Notes under the pieces: model-generated
Seen by the model: only the letters and a program-made list of their open reading frames with translations
Database searches by the model: none
Told to the model about the DNA's origin: nothing
Made by a program: the position numbers and the translations under genes
NCBI RefSeq assembly: GCF_000255655.1
Contig: NZ_JH636435.1
Span: 2,950,325-3,014,324, forward strand
Direction of reading: 5' to 3'
Origin: Schlesneria paludicola DSM 18645
GTDB lineage: Bacteria; Planctomycetota; Planctomycetia; Planctomycetales; Planctomycetaceae
DNA length: 64,000 nucleotides
In this document: piece by piece, positions 44,973-54,891 of the stretch
How positions within the stretch are numbered: the first letter of the stretch is position 1
How the letters are laid out: each line of letters begins with the position of its first letter

Positions 44973-45998
44973 TCACTCAGAAATGACTTGACCATCAGCC
45001 GGTTGAATCATGTAGGCCAGAACGGTCGTGCTCATCGAATAGCTCAACGTTCTTACGCTGCCATCACTGAATGCAAGTTGGCAAGCACCCGGATCTGGAG
45101 AGCCCCAATTTCCTCCACCGCACCCGCTATTCGCGGGAACAATGACGGTGATATCTGATGCCTTGTTCGGGAACGAATTCAGAACACCGTCCGAATACAT
45201 TTCATTGCCGCAACGGCCCGATCCTCCGGTTCCACCAAGAATCCAAGGCTCGTCCCAATAAAAGCCGTTCCCTTGCCATCCCCGAGCGGCCATCGCCTTC
45301 TCTCCGAACATCACCGTATTCGACGTTCCATCCGTGATCTCTCGAAGGAAGAGCGGTTTTCCCCAGTTGGATCCGTAGGTGGTCTTGAACACCTGATCGT
45401 TGGCCGCGTAATCCGATCGTGCAGCCGCCGTCACACCTGGAGCTGAATAGCTCCAACCAGGGTAAAAAGGATCTGTGGCTGGGATGGGAAAAGCACCCGA
45501 TCGGCGTGATGGCATGCTAAAGACGGGCAACGCTGTCGACATACATTTCAACGGATCGTTGAATAAGGCAGTTTGTTCGAGGTACGGTAACAGTGAGTAG
45601 AACGCCGAACCAAGTTGATACTTTGGCTCATCGGATGGGTCACCCCAGCTTGGACTGTAGCTGAAGGTAGGGGCCGTCGTTGTTACCAGCGGCATCGTCG
45701 TCACGGCACCGTTGACCTGCGAGACACTTGGAACTGTATGCGTCGGGCTATCGTAACCGCCGCCGGTGGGAAGATGGCCGAAAGTCTGTTCGAAGTTAAA
45801 GGCCGCCAAGGCGAGATTATGAAGATTGTTTCGTGATTGCGTTCGATATGCCGCTTGTCGTGCCTGCTGGACGGCCGGCAGCAACAATGCGATGAGAACT
45901 GCGATAATGGCAATGACGACCAGCAGTTCGATGAGCGTGAAGCCCGCACGACGCGGATGTTCAATCGCGGACACCTGACAGGATGATCTACGAATCAT
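44973..45998 (-). CDS. DUF1559 prepilin-like protein
   Basis: A 341-residue type IV pilin-like protein. The prepilin signature [14 protein letters not shown] starts at G19, so cleavage would be between G19 and F20 with methylation of F20. A long hydrophobic helix and [13 protein letters not shown] follow, then the DUF1559 domain with a typical WALAM-like ending ([18 protein letters not shown]). Planctomycete genomes contain many copies; a role in a pseudopilus or cell-surface structure is presumed. GAGGGA precedes ATG 45998. Confidence 0.93.
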   Translation of the reverse strand: MIRRSSCQVSAIEHPRRAGFTLIELLVVIAIIAVLIALLLPAVQQARQAAYRTQSRNNLHNLALAAFNFEQTFGHLPTGGGYDSPTHTVPSVSQVNGAVTTMPLVTTTAPTFSYSPSWGDPSDEPKYQLGSAFYSLLPYLEQTALFNDPLKCMSTALPVFSMPSRRSGAFPIPATDPFYPGWSYSAPGVTAAARSDYAANDQVFKTTYGSNWGKPLFLREITDGTSNTVMFGEKAMAARGWQGNGFYWDEPWILGGTGGSGRCGNEMYSDGVLNSFPNKASDITVIVPANSGCGGGNWGSPDPGACQLAFSDGSVRTLSYSMSTTVLAYMIQPADGQVISE

Positions 45999-46451
45999 TC
46001 AAGATCCCTCGACGGCCTATGTTCCGACACACAATCTAAAGCCGCTCGCGGCTTGGCCCAAAACTCTAACATTCTAAAGAACATCAGAGCATAGATTCGC
46101 GCGTCGATGAATTCAAGTCGCCTACGAAAGAGTCCTGACACCCGATTTCGGTTTGTGCCACATCTCTCAGAAGTCACAGTCAAGGGGTTCAGAATGGCTT
46201 CGCAGCTCAACCTCGAACAGTTGCTGCGAAGCACGACTGAAGGCAAATTGACGCCACACAATATGGATTGCCGGCCTATGGCCGTCGCACATTGGGAGTT
46301 CTGTTCGCTCACACTCAATGGATCGACCGAGTTTACGCATCAGGCTGCCAAGCGGTACGGCAATCACGATCGCCAATCCACGGCGAATGACTCTCCGTAG
46401 TCCGCGGCAATGTCACACGACGATTCTGTGATCCTCGTGGAGTTGGAAAAC
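45999..46451. other. Intergenic region upstream of the DUF1559 operon
   Basis: These 453 bases should contain the DUF1559 promoter and the end of the secretin-like transcript. The hairpin AAGCCGCTCGCGGCTT (46039-46054) lies in the leader of the DUF1559 gene. Short frames on both strands are not convincing. Confidence 0.4.
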
Positions 46452-49400
46452 TCAGTTACCGCGTCGGCCACCACTATTTTGACCGTTGCCGCCCGATCCG
46501 CCGCGACCACCGAATCGTCCGCCGCCGGACTGGCCGCCGTTTTGTTCCATCATGCGTTGGATCATTCGTGGGTCGCGGGTCGCATCCGGTGCGACATTCT
46601 GCCCGGGTGTCGGATTTGTTCCGTCGGGCTTCGTTGTTCGCTTGGAACGTGTGGCACCGACAGTGACTCGCGGCAGGAGTGACGTCAACGTGGATTGCAC
46701 TACGGCGGGGTCCGCCGTTTTGAGTGGCACAATGCGGACAGTGCGATGGGCTTCTTTTGCACGCTCGTCGATAGCTTGAACCATCAGTTCGACGCGTTGA
46801 AACATGACTTCATTGCATGAGACGATCAAGTGGCTGGTCCGCTTGTCGACACCCAGAGACAGTTCGGCGCCCTGTGGCTTCTTGGCACCTTGCTGTTGTG
46901 CTCCGCGATTCCCACCGAACATCATCGCCAGTGGATTGAACTGCTGATTCCCCTGTTGTTGGGGCTCCGCCGTCATGGAGTCTTTGAAGACACTCTCGAT
47001 GATCTCGGCAACCTCGTCGACGTCGGCATATTCCACGGGAATCGTACGCGGAAAACGATCGCGCATAGTTCCCGGTACTTCGCTGGCGTCCAGCAACTCC
47101 AACATCGCCTCGACGTCCTGAACAACCGCCGGCGCGCCGGTCACGAACAAGGCATTTGAACGGACGTCCGTGATGATTCGCAAATTCTGGGCAGTTCCCA
47201 ATGTCTGCGTCAGACCGGTCGCATTCATCATGCTACGCCCAAACCCAGAAAAGCCGCTGGAAAATCCACCAAAGAAACTGTTGTCGTTCCCAACAGGAGT
47301 TGTAGTGACCGAGCTTTGCGGAAATAGTCGCTCGATCATCTGCGCGGCTTCCGTCGCATCGGCGGTCCGTAGATAAAAGACAGTCCACTGGGGACGCTGT
47401 GGAATCGCAGTGATGACAGCGGTGATCAAGGCTTCTAACTGATCGAGCGCCTTGGTATCGGGAGAGGTTAGTACCAGTTCGTTCCCTAAAACGGTGACTC
47501 CAATCGCATCGGGATTGTCAGCGGCCTTTGACTGATCCGCGAGAGGATGATTCGCCTCGTTCTTCTCGACCGGCACAGACTGATCCGTCACCGACTGGTC
47601 GAGCGTCGCCGCGGCAGGCTTCACCTCAGGCTGATCGTCATTCACCGCTCGACTGTCCCGTTTCTCGGCCGCCGGTTCGGAGGCCTCTTCCACCGTCGTC
47701 TGCGTCGCCGGGACCACTGTCAGCCGCCTTGGAAGTATGCGTGTCGTTGCCGAACGTGGCGTCGCCGGTGGATTCGGAGCTCGTTCGACCTCAATCCCTG
47801 ACGGACCATTGCCCCCACGTCGAAATTCCGTTCCAGTCGATTTTCCATTCTCGGATCGTGCCGGGGCCCGCCGCGATGGTCGAACCGGCGTCCCTTCATC
47901 CGCGTTCGGGTCGCTGAACTGCGGTCTGGCACCGGGAACGCGACGATCTTTGATCGGATTGTTTCGGGAAGGAATCACGACTCGAATCGGACTATGTCCG
48001 GCTGCTCCCCACGACCGTTCAACCAGCTTCAGGATCTCGTCGGGATCGTGGTTCCCCAGGTTGAGCGTGCGAGACGTGCTGAGGTCGCGCTCTCCGTCGG
48101 CGGCTTCACCAAATCCATGTTCGCCAAGATCTCGAAGCAAAGCCTTCACTTGAATCAACTGCTCTGCGGTTCCACGAACCAGCAAGCGACGGCCATTCAC
48201 ATCTGCCTCAATGGACGGCGCTTTCGTCGCATCGTTGGCGAACAGATTTTTCAACGAGCTTTGCACCATCAAGGGATCTGAGCGAAGTGGAATCACAGCG
48301 ACGGAACTGCTGGCATCGCCCGACGCTTTGAGCAGCCGCTGAATTTCGGTGTGATCTTCTTTCGTTCCCTGGACGAAGATCTTTCCGGCGCGTGCATCGT
48401 CGCCAACGACAACGCCGGGAATCACGTTATTCAGCATGCGGGACATGGCGGCAGAATCACCGCCCGCGACAGAATAGGCTTCGAAATAGACTGGATTGTT
48501 TCTGACTTCCAGCAGGCGACCGGAGGCATCGGTATTGGTGTCGAGCTTTGTCACCAACTCTTCGACCACTTTCAGTAGCGGTGCCGATGCGGTGACCAGC
48601 AGGATATTCAATCGGGTGTCGGCCGCAACCTGGATCTTGCCCGTGAACGGTGAGGGCGGGTTCGCAGCCGTGGGTGCTGCGGGAGCCGCCGGTTGGTTCG
48701 GAGCGCCATTTCCATCACCGCCATCTCCCCCTCGCCCGCGGAATCCTTCACGTCCAAATCCGCCCGGCCAACCTCCGCCCCCCCGACCGGGAAACTGTCC
48801 CGGCGCAGGCTGAGCGGCCGTGGAGACGGTCGGATTCAGTCCGAACAACCGTCGAACGGTCCGCTCGGCTTCGGCCGCCGTGATATGCGTCAACGGAATC
48901 GCACGGAATGCGGTCTCGCGATTGTCGATCGGTTTGCTGGCTTTCAGCAATTCCACAACTCGTCGAAGATTGCTGCCGATGTCGGTCAAGACCAATGAAT
49001 TGGTGCTCTTGAGTGCCGAGGCTTTTCCCTGAGGCCCCAGGAGCGCGCTGACTTCGGTCACCATACTCGTCGCGTCAACACCTTCGAGTGGAAGAATCAG
49101 ACTGAGCAATTCATTTTTGCCGCGTTGCAGCAGTTCTTCGGCCGTAACGTTCGGAACGACGTTCGGCGGAATGGGATCGGCAATGTTGAGGCAGACGAGA
49201 AACCGATCACGCCGGACCAGGACATACCCCTTCATCAACAGGTAGCCGTTCAGAATATCCAGGGCTTCGGTCATCGTGTATTGCTGATCGTCCCAATAGT
49301 TGAATGTGCCGGGAGGCACTTCGTTGAGATCGAGCGACAGATCATTCACGTCCGCGAACAATTTCAGGACGTCCGCCCAGGCAGCGTAACGGAAGTTGAA

Positions 49401-50063
49401 GGATAACTTTGGCTGCTCTTTGATGGGCGTGACAGCGGACGCATCCTTCACGGCCTCTTTGACCACTTCGGGTTTGTCTGCCGACGCCGGGACGGTGGCC
49501 CCGAAAGAGATGATTGTGATGGCCCCTTCGGGAGGCTTTTCTTCGAAGACGGTCCGCTTCGTCTCGGCCTGCGGAGTCTGTACAGCCGTTTCCGGTCCGA
49601 TCGGGACCGCAGGTGTCCCGTTCTTTGGGGGGGCCGCAGCGGGGCGTTGATCGGCAGAATCTGCGTTTGCCTTCGCTTGCTCCGCCTTGATCTCTTCCAG
49701 ACGCTTTTGCCAGGTCGCTTTCTGTTCGTCCGTCAGCAGGTGGATCGCTTTTTCGTCAAGCTCTTTGCGGGCGGCAGCGTACTCATCGGGGCTATTTTCG
49801 AACTTTCGGCGAAGGTCGATCGACTCCCGACGGAATTCCTCCAATTGTTTGCTCTGATCCTCTGTCAGCTTCAAGCTCGGAGTAAACGACTGATCGCGAT
49901 AGGCCGTAAGGAAGCTGGTAGGGTCACCTCGTCGGCGGCCGCCTCGTCGGCGATCGTCATTCCCCCCTGGTTGGGCCCAGGCGAGATCACAGGTGAACAG
50001 GCACGTCAGCACAATCAGACTGAGTGTTTTCCAATGATTGCGTGAGAAGAGATTTGTTCTCAT
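46452..50063 (-). CDS. Large exported protein with repeated secretin_N-type domains and no visible secretin pore
   Basis: A 1203-residue protein. After a signal peptide (about 1-30) comes a basic Arg/Gly stretch, then a Spy/LTXXQ-like helical region (about 45-130, LTEDQSKQLEEFRRE and LTDEQKATWQKRLEE). A series of about seven alpha/beta modules like secretin_N/NolW follows, each with a VIPL..ADP...V pattern and a NxLxVTG-type strand (for example TRLNILLVTAS, GKIFVQGTK, RRLLVRGTAE, SNALFVTGA, SHLIVSCN). A Gly/Arg-rich tail closes the protein. The C-terminal beta-barrel domain of type II/III secretins is not apparent. It is probably a periplasmic scaffold; the function is unknown. Confidence 0.75.
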   Translation of the reverse strand: MRTNLFSRNHWKTLSLIVLTCLFTCDLAWAQPGGNDDRRRGGRRRGDPTSFLTAYRDQSFTPSLKLTEDQSKQLEEFRRESIDLRRKFENSPDEYAAARKELDEKAIHLLTDEQKATWQKRLEEIKAEQAKANADSADQRPAAAPPKNGTPAVPIGPETAVQTPQAETKRTVFEEKPPEGAITIISFGATVPASADKPEVVKEAVKDASAVTPIKEQPKLSFNFRYAAWADVLKLFADVNDLSLDLNEVPPGTFNYWDDQQYTMTEALDILNGYLLMKGYVLVRRDRFLVCLNIADPIPPNVVPNVTAEELLQRGKNELLSLILPLEGVDATSMVTEVSALLGPQGKASALKSTNSLVLTDIGSNLRRVVELLKASKPIDNRETAFRAIPLTHITAAEAERTVRRLFGLNPTVSTAAQPAPGQFPGRGGGGWPGGFGREGFRGRGGDGGDGNGAPNQPAAPAAPTAANPPSPFTGKIQVAADTRLNILLVTASAPLLKVVEELVTKLDTNTDASGRLLEVRNNPVYFEAYSVAGGDSAAMSRMLNNVIPGVVVGDDARAGKIFVQGTKEDHTEIQRLLKASGDASSSVAVIPLRSDPLMVQSSLKNLFANDATKAPSIEADVNGRRLLVRGTAEQLIQVKALLRDLGEHGFGEAADGERDLSTSRTLNLGNHDPDEILKLVERSWGAAGHSPIRVVIPSRNNPIKDRRVPGARPQFSDPNADEGTPVRPSRRAPARSENGKSTGTEFRRGGNGPSGIEVERAPNPPATPRSATTRILPRRLTVVPATQTTVEEASEPAAEKRDSRAVNDDQPEVKPAAATLDQSVTDQSVPVEKNEANHPLADQSKAADNPDAIGVTVLGNELVLTSPDTKALDQLEALITAVITAIPQRPQWTVFYLRTADATEAAQMIERLFPQSSVTTTPVGNDNSFFGGFSSGFSGFGRSMMNATGLTQTLGTAQNLRIITDVRSNALFVTGAPAVVQDVEAMLELLDASEVPGTMRDRFPRTIPVEYADVDEVAEIIESVFKDSMTAEPQQQGNQQFNPLAMMFGGNRGAQQQGAKKPQGAELSLGVDKRTSHLIVSCNEVMFQRVELMVQAIDERAKEAHRTVRIVPLKTADPAVVQSTLTSLLPRVTVGATRSKRTTKPDGTNPTPGQNVAPDATRDPRMIQRMMEQNGGQSGGGRFGGRGGSGGNGQNSGGRRGN

Positions 50064-51430
50064 GTCGATTCCTCAGCCGTCACTCAGGTTGGACGTGCGA
50101 ATTGCCATCATCCCGAAAGAATAAACGGTCGGATTCCGTTGAAACATCGATATCCGTGATGTCGTCGCTACAACCGATGCGATTAGGCGCGTTCAAGCCC
50201 CACAAATCGTCAGGATACGCTGAAAGAAAGCGTGTCCCTATGCTATTTGGCAAATTCAGGTGGATTTCACGCAGGCGAGATTCAGTTTCGATTGCGTTAC
50301 CGCGACCGAGACGCCGCGCGCATGGCGCTTTCACAGATTTGCGTCACATCTAACGGCGTTGAATCGTTTATTTGGACCGTCGCCCGGGATCAACTCTTGG
50401 AGTTGTCGGACGGACATCGAAACCAGGTCAAAGGATTCTCTCGAATGCGTATTTCGGGAGTTCCATTAAAGAAACCGTGGGCTGTCGATCTGCTCAACAC
50501 CGACGACGCAGGGGCTCGTCCGACCGTAGGCGCCGCGTACTCTTCTATATGCATTGCGGCCATGCCCCAATCAGCCTGTTGAAATCAGGGGGACCAGCGT
50601 GAGGTCCACGTTGTCATGGCATTCTTGAATCTGTAAGGCAACTGTTCCCCGTTATTTCAACAGAATTCAATCGCTTTCTCGTAAGGGACGTGATTGGCAA
50701 TCCACGCGAACGATTTCCGCCAATGCGAGAGGGATTCACTCAAGAAGTCTGTGAAAACAGGATTGTTCATGAGAACACAACCTCTTGATGCACAGCCGTC
50801 GAGTTGGCCATCACCTTGGTTCGGTCACAATTCGTATTGTCGACGGGATGCGTTTTCCAGGCGCTACCGGAGACGGCGGCAATTTCGGTAATCCAACGTG
50901 AGTTTGCAGAGAAACGGCGGCGACTGGACAGGGAAAATGAAGTTCGCCGACAGGATCGCGCAGTTCTTCGACAAAACGTGTCAAGAGCGAATCCTGAAAA
51001 GACGATTCAAATAGCTAGACGGTTTGCAGCGGTGCGAACGACGAAACTCTGGATGGCGATTGATCCGGAGTTTGCGAGTTGCACAGCGGAAACGTCTGGG
51101 GGGCAGGACAATCAGGTTTTTCTCAACACAGAGTTAAGGCTCTGCGAAAGGGAACGTGTATTCCCTCCCTCCACGGGTGTGTCGACCAGGGATCAAGTCG
51201 ATGTGCCCGCCGATGCCCGACACGTTAAGACTTTTTTTGAGTGAGCGACGACTTTAATAGGATGAGTCGTTTCCCACGTGAAGAAAGACACCGACTCCGA
51301 GCAATCGGCGGTCTTTTCGAAGAGATTAACACTTCGACGAAGAGACCTCGTCAACACGTTTGAGGGTGAAGATCCGGAGGGTCGCGACGCCCTTCTGTGT
51401 GAGAACTATCTAGTGATTGGAGAGCCCGCG
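50064..51430. other. Non-coding region upstream of the secretin-like and HTH-receiver genes
   Basis: About 1.37 kb between two divergent genes. It contains repeat copy C (50576-50663) and no other element I recognise. A plus-strand frame at 50804-51244 is open for 146 codons, but lacks a ribosome-binding site and recognisable content. Confidence 0.5.
50576..50663 (+). repeat. About 90-bp dispersed repeat, copy C
   Basis: The copy is 88 bp. Ends are CTGTTGAAATCAGGGGGAC and TGTTCCCCGTTATTTCAACAG, nearly perfect inverted repeats. The middle retains TTGTCATGGCATTCTTGAATCTG, aligned with GATGTCATGGCGTTTTTTATGTTG-type sequence in copy A. Confidence 0.8.
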
Positions 51431-52003
51431 ATGAGAACGATCTTCACTACTGGACAGGTAGCAAAGATCTGCAAGGTTGCACCCCGCACGGTTAGCAAAT
51501 GGTTCGACTCGGGACGTCTGCGAGGCTACCGCATTCCCGGGTCACAGGACCGGCGCATCCCACGCGAGCACTTGATTCGGTTCCTTAAGGAACACGGGAT
51601 GCCACTGGGCGAACTGGAAGACGAAGCGATGGGCAAATTGCTCCTCGTCGGAGTCGATCCAAATGTTCGCAGCCAGATCCTGGAATTGATGCCTCCCGAG
51701 GATTACAAAATCGAATCCGCCGCCAGTGGATTCGAGGCCGGTATCCAGGCAGAATCATTGCATCCCGATTGCGTGGTGATTGATTTTGGCATGGGTCGGC
51801 ATGAAGCGACGTTGATTGCGCAAAACCTGCGTAAAAACAACGAATACGCGGACGCCGTGCTCGTGGCACTTCTGACCGATGACGACACAGCCAGTGGTTT
51901 TGACCGCACCCCGTTCAACGAGACCTTCCGCAAGCCATTCGACTCAGCTTTGCTGGCCGAACGCATTCGGACCCTCGTCGGTCGGAAAAAACAATTGGCT
52001 TGA
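51431..52003 (+). CDS. HTH (excisionase/BldC type)-receiver regulator
   Basis: A 190-residue protein with an N-terminal MerR/excisionase-type helix-turn-helix (about 1-65: TTGQVAKICKVAPRTVSKWFDSGRLRGYRIPGSQDRRIPREHLIRFL) and a C-terminal receiver-like domain (about 70-185). The receiver has VGVDPN, probable phospho-acceptor D in CVVIDFGMG, and FRKPF near the end. The order is the reverse of normal response regulators. The ATG at 51431 follows GGAG and matches the HTH family start; upstream in-frame codons are rejected. A strong terminator follows at 52086. No kinase is adjacent. Confidence 0.85.
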   Translation: MRTIFTTGQVAKICKVAPRTVSKWFDSGRLRGYRIPGSQDRRIPREHLIRFLKEHGMPLGELEDEAMGKLLLVGVDPNVRSQILELMPPEDYKIESAASGFEAGIQAESLHPDCVVIDFGMGRHEATLIAQNLRKNNEYADAVLVALLTDDDTASGFDRTPFNETFRKPFDSALLAERIRTLVGRKKQLA

Positions 52004-52085
52004 AGAACATAGATGAATCGTCCGGAGAACGATCTGTTGTGACCAGGGACGGGTCCGCAGCAGGTTCGCGTTGCCAGACTGATGA

Positions 52086-52122
52086 GCGGCAGGCGTCGAT
52101 GATCGGCCCCTGCCGCTTTTTT
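52086..52122 (+). terminator. Rho-independent terminator after the HTH-receiver gene
   Basis: GCGGCAGG pairs with CCTGCCGC around a 15-base loop, immediately followed by TTTTTT and CGTTTT. It lies 83 bases after the plus-strand stop codon. On the minus strand no T-run follows the stem, so it acts on the plus strand only. Confidence 0.85.
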
Positions 52123-52269
52123 CGTTTTCACATTTTCTGAAACTGGCTCGCGACACCGGCGGCAGGCCAACAGCACCTGGCCAGACAGCCCCGGGATGTC
52201 GCAGCGGCCCCGCGCACGCGTGTATTGGTACCGGCCGCGTTATCGCACATTTGCAGCAACCATTCGTCG

Positions 52270-53202
52270 CTATTGCCGCCCGCTGGTCGACACGACCGAT
52301 CTGACCGCGGCGACATCGCGCTGCAGTTGTTCCACCAGATCCCTGACCGACGGAAATTTCTTTACGTCACGCAGCCGTGACACAAAATCGACATTCAGCG
52401 TCTGATCGTACAAGTTGCCCGTGTAGTCCAGCAGGTGGACTTCGACTTTCTTGGCGGATTCTCCAAATGTCGGATTCGGACCGATGTTCACCGCGGCAGG
52501 GTACTGGATCCCCCCGACCATCGTGACAGCGACATAGACCCCGTGTCCGGGAATCAGGTTCGCACAGTCCACAAGATTCGCCGTAGGAAAGCCCAGTGTT
52601 CGCCCGCGTTCGGCTCCATGCCCCACCTTCCCTGTCAGTCGATAGGGGTGCCCCAGCAGACCGACTGATTCGGTGATGTCACCCGCATCGATCAATGACC
52701 GGATGACACTGGATGAAACGAGTTGCTGATCGACGATGACCGGTTGGATCACATCGAGAGTCAATTGATGAGCGGTACAGAACTGTCGCAAGACGGTGAT
52801 GCTGCCCGCGCGGTTTCTGCCAAAGAAGAAATTAGGACCTTCGACCAGACCGCGTGCCTGAAGTTCCGTCCGGATGATCGTGTGGAAAAAGTCTTCCGCC
52901 GTCATTGTCAGGAACCGCGGTGTCGTGGGCAGCACGATCACACAATCGACACCGAACTTTTGCAGGAGCTCGGCACGATGCTCGATGGTGGTCAGACGCG
53001 GTGGTATTGCATCGGGCCGCAACAGTTCGATCGGATGGGGATCGAACGTCAGCGCCACCGCGGGCACCTGTTGCGCGCGAGCGCGGGCGACCAGAGTGGA
53101 CAGCATCGACTGGTGGCCACAATGGACCCCGTCGAAGTTTCCGATGGACACAAAACCGTCGCGGTACGACGCGGGAGACTCAAACCCGTGCAGCACGGTC
53201 AT
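52270..53202 (-). CDS. ribF: Bifunctional riboflavin kinase/FAD synthetase
   Basis: A 310-residue RibF. The N-terminal FMN adenylyltransferase (about 1-170) shows SIGNFDGVHCGHQ, TFDPHP, and the FFFGRNRAG block; the C-terminal riboflavin kinase (about 185-300) shows GRTLGFPTANL, GVYVA and NIGPNPTF. It converts riboflavin to FMN and FAD. The start at 53202 matches the family N-terminus; the longer frame would overlap the FIST gene. No FMN riboswitch is seen. Probably co-transcribed with the FIST gene 58 bases upstream. Confidence 0.95.
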   Translation of the reverse strand: MTVLHGFESPASYRDGFVSIGNFDGVHCGHQSMLSTLVARARAQQVPAVALTFDPHPIELLRPDAIPPRLTTIEHRAELLQKFGVDCVIVLPTTPRFLTMTAEDFFHTIIRTELQARGLVEGPNFFFGRNRAGSITVLRQFCTAHQLTLDVIQPVIVDQQLVSSSVIRSLIDAGDITESVGLLGHPYRLTGKVGHGAERGRTLGFPTANLVDCANLIPGHGVYVAVTMVGGIQYPAAVNIGPNPTFGESAKKVEVHLLDYTGNLYDQTLNVDFVSRLRDVKKFPSVRDLVEQLQRDVAAVRSVVSTSGRQ

Positions 53203-53260
53203 TGAGGGCTGACTTTCCAAATCGACGAGCCGCTTCGGGCGACTCGTATGACGTTCAGGC

Positions 53261-54436
53261 TCACGCCATTTCCTCTTCAAACAAGGCAAGGCTGGCGGTG
53301 AACCCGTGAATATAGTTCTTACCACCGACAGGCCCAAGTTCTCCCTGGGCAAAAATCCCCACAAGCGGCATCGGCCCCAGTTGTGCTTGAATCAGACTGG
53401 CATCATGGTTCGGCTGGGAAAACATGCGCGTCCCGCGACCATTGCAACTGAATAGCAGACCGGCAGCGGGCAGTCGAGGAGACTCGGACAAATGCCGTTC
53501 GAGTAACCGCTTCAGGTCGGCATCCGCCGTTTCCCCATCGCGAATCTGGAACTGCACGGTCTGACCGACTCGAATCGTGCCGCCGGCTTTCAGCGCACCG
53601 GATTTCTTGTCGACGCCCATGACATTCAGAATCAGGAAGTCGCCGCGATGAAACGTTTCTTGATACTCGTTCAGCGCAATACCGATATGCACGCCCCCCT
53701 CTACCAGTTTCTGGTCTCGAGGCGGAAGCATGTGGTAAAGCTCTTGCAACCGCTGCATGGGCGAAGAACCGCCCATCTCGTACACAACATTGCGTTCGGC
53801 TTTGGTGACAACAAATGGCGCACCAATTGGACGGCACCCCTGCGAGACGACCGTTCGAATCCGTGGCCCACCCCGGATGACGACCCCAATCGCACCGCGG
53901 TCAATCTCGCGATCATTCAAAAACAACCGATTTTCCCCGGGATTGCCCCCACTGGCCATACCGCCCACCACGGGGATATCAGGCAACTCGTCAGCCAGAA
54001 GATCCAGGACCGATTGTGGGACCGAACTGAACGGTTCACCCAACAGCAGTACCGCACGTGTTTCCGACGTCGCCGAGGTCAGATCGTCGGGAAGTCCGCC
54101 GCACATCACTCCGTCGGGCGTATTCTCGAACTCAAGCTGAAACGGCAGCAGATCGGCGCCCGACAGGACACCGCTTAACAAAGAAATTGCGGGACCGTCT
54201 TCATGTTCGCGAGCCCCCCCGATGACGGTTTCGCCCGTACAACCCAGAACCAACCCGCCGCCAAGACGTTCGCGAACCGTGGCTGCCAGAGTCGCGAATT
54301 CACTCGCGTGATGGTGCGTCACAAACACCAGCGTCAAATCGGGAACGCATCCCAATTCATCAGCGATGACCTGAGTCGTCTCTTGAATCGCAACTTTCAG
54401 ATTCGACTTGTCAGACACTGCAGCGGCAAACGGCAT
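53261..54436 (-). CDS. FIST N/C-domain sensory protein
   Basis: A 391-residue protein with FIST_N (about 20-200, LVFVTHHHASEF, GCTGETVIGG, and VVGGMASGGNPGENRLFLND) and FIST_C (about 220-365, GGVHIGIALNEYQETFHRGDFLI, GLLFSCNGRG, GIFAQGELGPVGG). FIST domains are thought to bind small ligands and feed signalling proteins; here it stands alone. The start is uncertain: ATG 54436 gives the usual length, whereas ATG 54520 would add 28 residues. It precedes ribF in a likely operon. Confidence 0.88.
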   Translation of the reverse strand: MPFAAAVSDKSNLKVAIQETTQVIADELGCVPDLTLVFVTHHHASEFATLAATVRERLGGGLVLGCTGETVIGGAREHEDGPAISLLSGVLSGADLLPFQLEFENTPDGVMCGGLPDDLTSATSETRAVLLLGEPFSSVPQSVLDLLADELPDIPVVGGMASGGNPGENRLFLNDREIDRGAIGVVIRGGPRIRTVVSQGCRPIGAPFVVTKAERNVVYEMGGSSPMQRLQELYHMLPPRDQKLVEGGVHIGIALNEYQETFHRGDFLILNVMGVDKKSGALKAGGTIRVGQTVQFQIRDGETADADLKRLLERHLSESPRLPAAGLLFSCNGRGTRMFSQPNHDASLIQAQLGPMPLVGIFAQGELGPVGGKNYIHGFTASLALFEEEMA

Positions 54437-54891
54437 TTCCTGATCCGATCCATCGACAAAAAATACGGATTCCTTATCTCCTGGCCCGATCCGAACCAGC
54501 GACACTAACGAGAACAGCATCCGACGTTCAAGGGACCCGCGATATCAAGTGCGGCGTCCCGCAACGAATGGCGACAAATTTTCGCAAGCATCAAGAGATC
54601 CATTGATGCACAACATCCGATGTGTCACCTTTTGATTGGGTACGGCCTCGATCAAGACGATTCGACTTGTTACTGTCCCCGGGGACATTTACAGCACGAT
54701 TGTCGGCCAATTTGGCTTCAAGTTGTCTGCAAAACAGCCTTTTCAGTGCCACATTTGTCACTTCGTGTTTTCCTAGATTCAAAATGCAATGGCGAGCACC
54801 GACGAGTGACGAGAGTCCGTGACTTCCCCCCAGGCGCATGCCATGTCGTCTCTCAATGATCGATCGTAAAGCGTGACGAGGAGATGTTGTG
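54437..54891. other. Divergent promoter region between the FIST and TPR genes
   Basis: About 450 bases between divergently transcribed genes. No gene, repeat or strong hairpin is evident. Part of it would be coding if the FIST protein starts at 54520. Confidence 0.4.

Noticed and set aside
50804-51244. A 146-codon plus-strand frame before the HTH-receiver gene
   Set aside because: There is no ribosome-binding site, no domain and no conserved-looking pattern; possible but not supported.
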